From assembly GCA_029194725.1 (NCBI GenBank), contig JARFXQ010000011.1:1-64000 (forward strand): a DNA stretch of 64,000 bases. Reading direction: 5' to 3'. Both the position numbers and the translations under genes were made by a program. The stretch is from Nitrospira sp. (GTDB taxonomy: Bacteria; Nitrospirota; Nitrospiria; Nitrospirales; Nitrospiraceae). Positions 63,522 through 64,000 of the stretch are shown one piece after another. Every line of letters begins with the position of its first letter. Within the stretch, counting starts at the first letter, position 1. Below the pieces are notes generated by a model. The model was not told the origin of the DNA, ran no database searches, and worked only from the letters and a program-made list of their open reading frames with translations.

Positions 63522-64000
63522 TTAGGCTGATATGAACCGCCTCCGAAGAGACGGCAGGTCGCAAACATAGCGCGCGAGCGCCAAGGCGGCGGAGAGTCCC
63601 GGTGATTCAATGCCGATCAGATTAATCAACAGGGGATCTTCCCTGTCGACCGAGATGATGAAGTCGCTCTTGGACCGGCTCTTCGTCACGACACGTGGCC
63701 TGATTCCGGAATAGGCCCAACGAAGGTCACGTTCATCCAGGGATGGAAGGAATTTCTGCAAGGCTTCAATGAACAATCCCGGCGGCGTCTTGCGCGAGGT
63801 ATAGTCCGCTTTGTCTGTGATGAGCATTTCGTTCGGCCCGAGATACAACCGTCCGTTCGGGCGGGGGCTGAAATGAATTCCCTTGCCGGTCGATTGACCT
63901 GGTAACGCAGGATACACCGGACGCCCGATCAGGCTTCGCTTCTCCGGGGTGACCAGTTCGTAATACTCACCCCGTACGGGGCTGATGACATATTTCCTAT
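63522..64000 (-). CDS. FAD-dependent oxidoreductase (LhgO-like), 5' end outside window
   Basis: The frame is open to the right edge. It contains YVISPVRGEYYELV, PALPGQSTGKGIHFSPRPNG, LRWAYSGIRPRV and LINLIGIESPGLSAALALA, the C-terminal half of L-2-hydroxyglutarate oxidase/dehydrogenase-like flavoproteins. About 160 residues of an expected 370-400 are visible; the FAD-binding N-terminus lies outside. It oxidises a 2-hydroxy acid and passes electrons to oxygen or the quinone pool. Confidence 0.85.
   Translation of the reverse strand, partial: RKYVISPVRGEYYELVTPEKRSLIGRPVYPALPGQSTGKGIHFSPRPNGRLYLGPNEMLITDKADYTSRKTPPGLFIEALQKFLPSLDERDLRWAYSGIRPRVVTKSRSKSDFIISVDREDPLLINLIGIESPGLSAALALARYVCDLPSLRRRFISA

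Overview
The window looks like a chromosome segment of an aerobic, GC-rich Gram-negative bacterium. Lipoproteins, an OmpA-type protein and Sel1 repeats imply a cell envelope with a periplasm, and the ring-cleavage dioxygenases imply use of oxygen. The small conserved genes and the catabolic gene set remind me of Nitrospira and relatives (Nitrospirota), but that is an impression and no marker gene here settles it. All assignments rest on reading motifs by eye; no database search was made.

Region 1 (1-7.5 kb) is accessory DNA: the end of a HipA-type kinase, a pair of covarying hairpin repeats, a GIY-YIG/T5orf172 protein, a PIN-toxin/Phd-antitoxin pair with a readable promoter, an MDR oxidoreductase, a MntA/HepT toxin-antitoxin pair and an IS66-like transposase of lower GC content.

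Region 2 (7.5-40.2 kb) is a catabolic island read outward from a divergent control region at 19.62-19.86 kb. The left arm (minus strand) encodes fatty-acid beta-oxidation: a heme-oxygenase-fold iron protein, acyl-CoA ligase, thiolase, 3-hydroxyacyl-CoA dehydrogenase, enoyl-CoA hydratase, patatin lipase, two long acyl-CoA dehydrogenases, an XRE regulator and a 36-residue ORF resembling the start of tryptophanase. The right arm (plus strand) is a 20-kb run of 19 tightly packed genes: tyrosine/homogentisate breakdown (hpd-like, hmgA, fahA), a phosphoribosyltransferase-like gene, a branched-chain 2-oxoacid dehydrogenase (E1a, E1b, E2), 3-hydroxybutyryl-CoA dehydrogenase, a B12-dependent acyl-CoA mutase with its B12 subunit and MeaB-type GTPase, late leucine degradation (carboxyltransferase, methylglutaconyl-CoA hydratase, HMG-CoA lyase) and the methylcitrate cycle (prpD, prpB, prpC) with an acyl-CoA ligase. 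Together these could turn Tyr/Phe, Leu/Ile/Val and fatty acids into acetyl-CoA, succinate, fumarate and pyruvate. Not seen in the window: E3 lipoamide dehydrogenase, the biotin carboxylase subunit, maleylacetoacetate isomerase and methylmalonyl-CoA epimerase.

Region 3 (40.2-44.8 kb) holds small basic or hypothetical genes, three of them missed by ordinary ORF criteria, a LuxR-type response regulator and a secreted nuclease-like protein. Region 4 (44.8-47.1 kb) is a pile of IS fragments around an IS256-family element whose transposase carries three in-frame TGA codons.

Region 5 (47.8-64 kb) is envelope-related: secreted protein, HIT hydrolase, membrane protein, a DUF3574 lipoprotein (with a frameshifted second copy at 55.8 kb), a decayed methyltransferase, a three-gene glycan/envelope operon (YIDPGSGS protein, methyltransferase, sulfatase-fold membrane enzyme), an IS1634-like remnant invaded by an IS256 end, a DUF2235 hydrolase, an ICMT-fold methyltransferase, a Sel1-repeat protein, a coiled-coil OmpA protein and the end of an LhgO-like FAD oxidoreductase.
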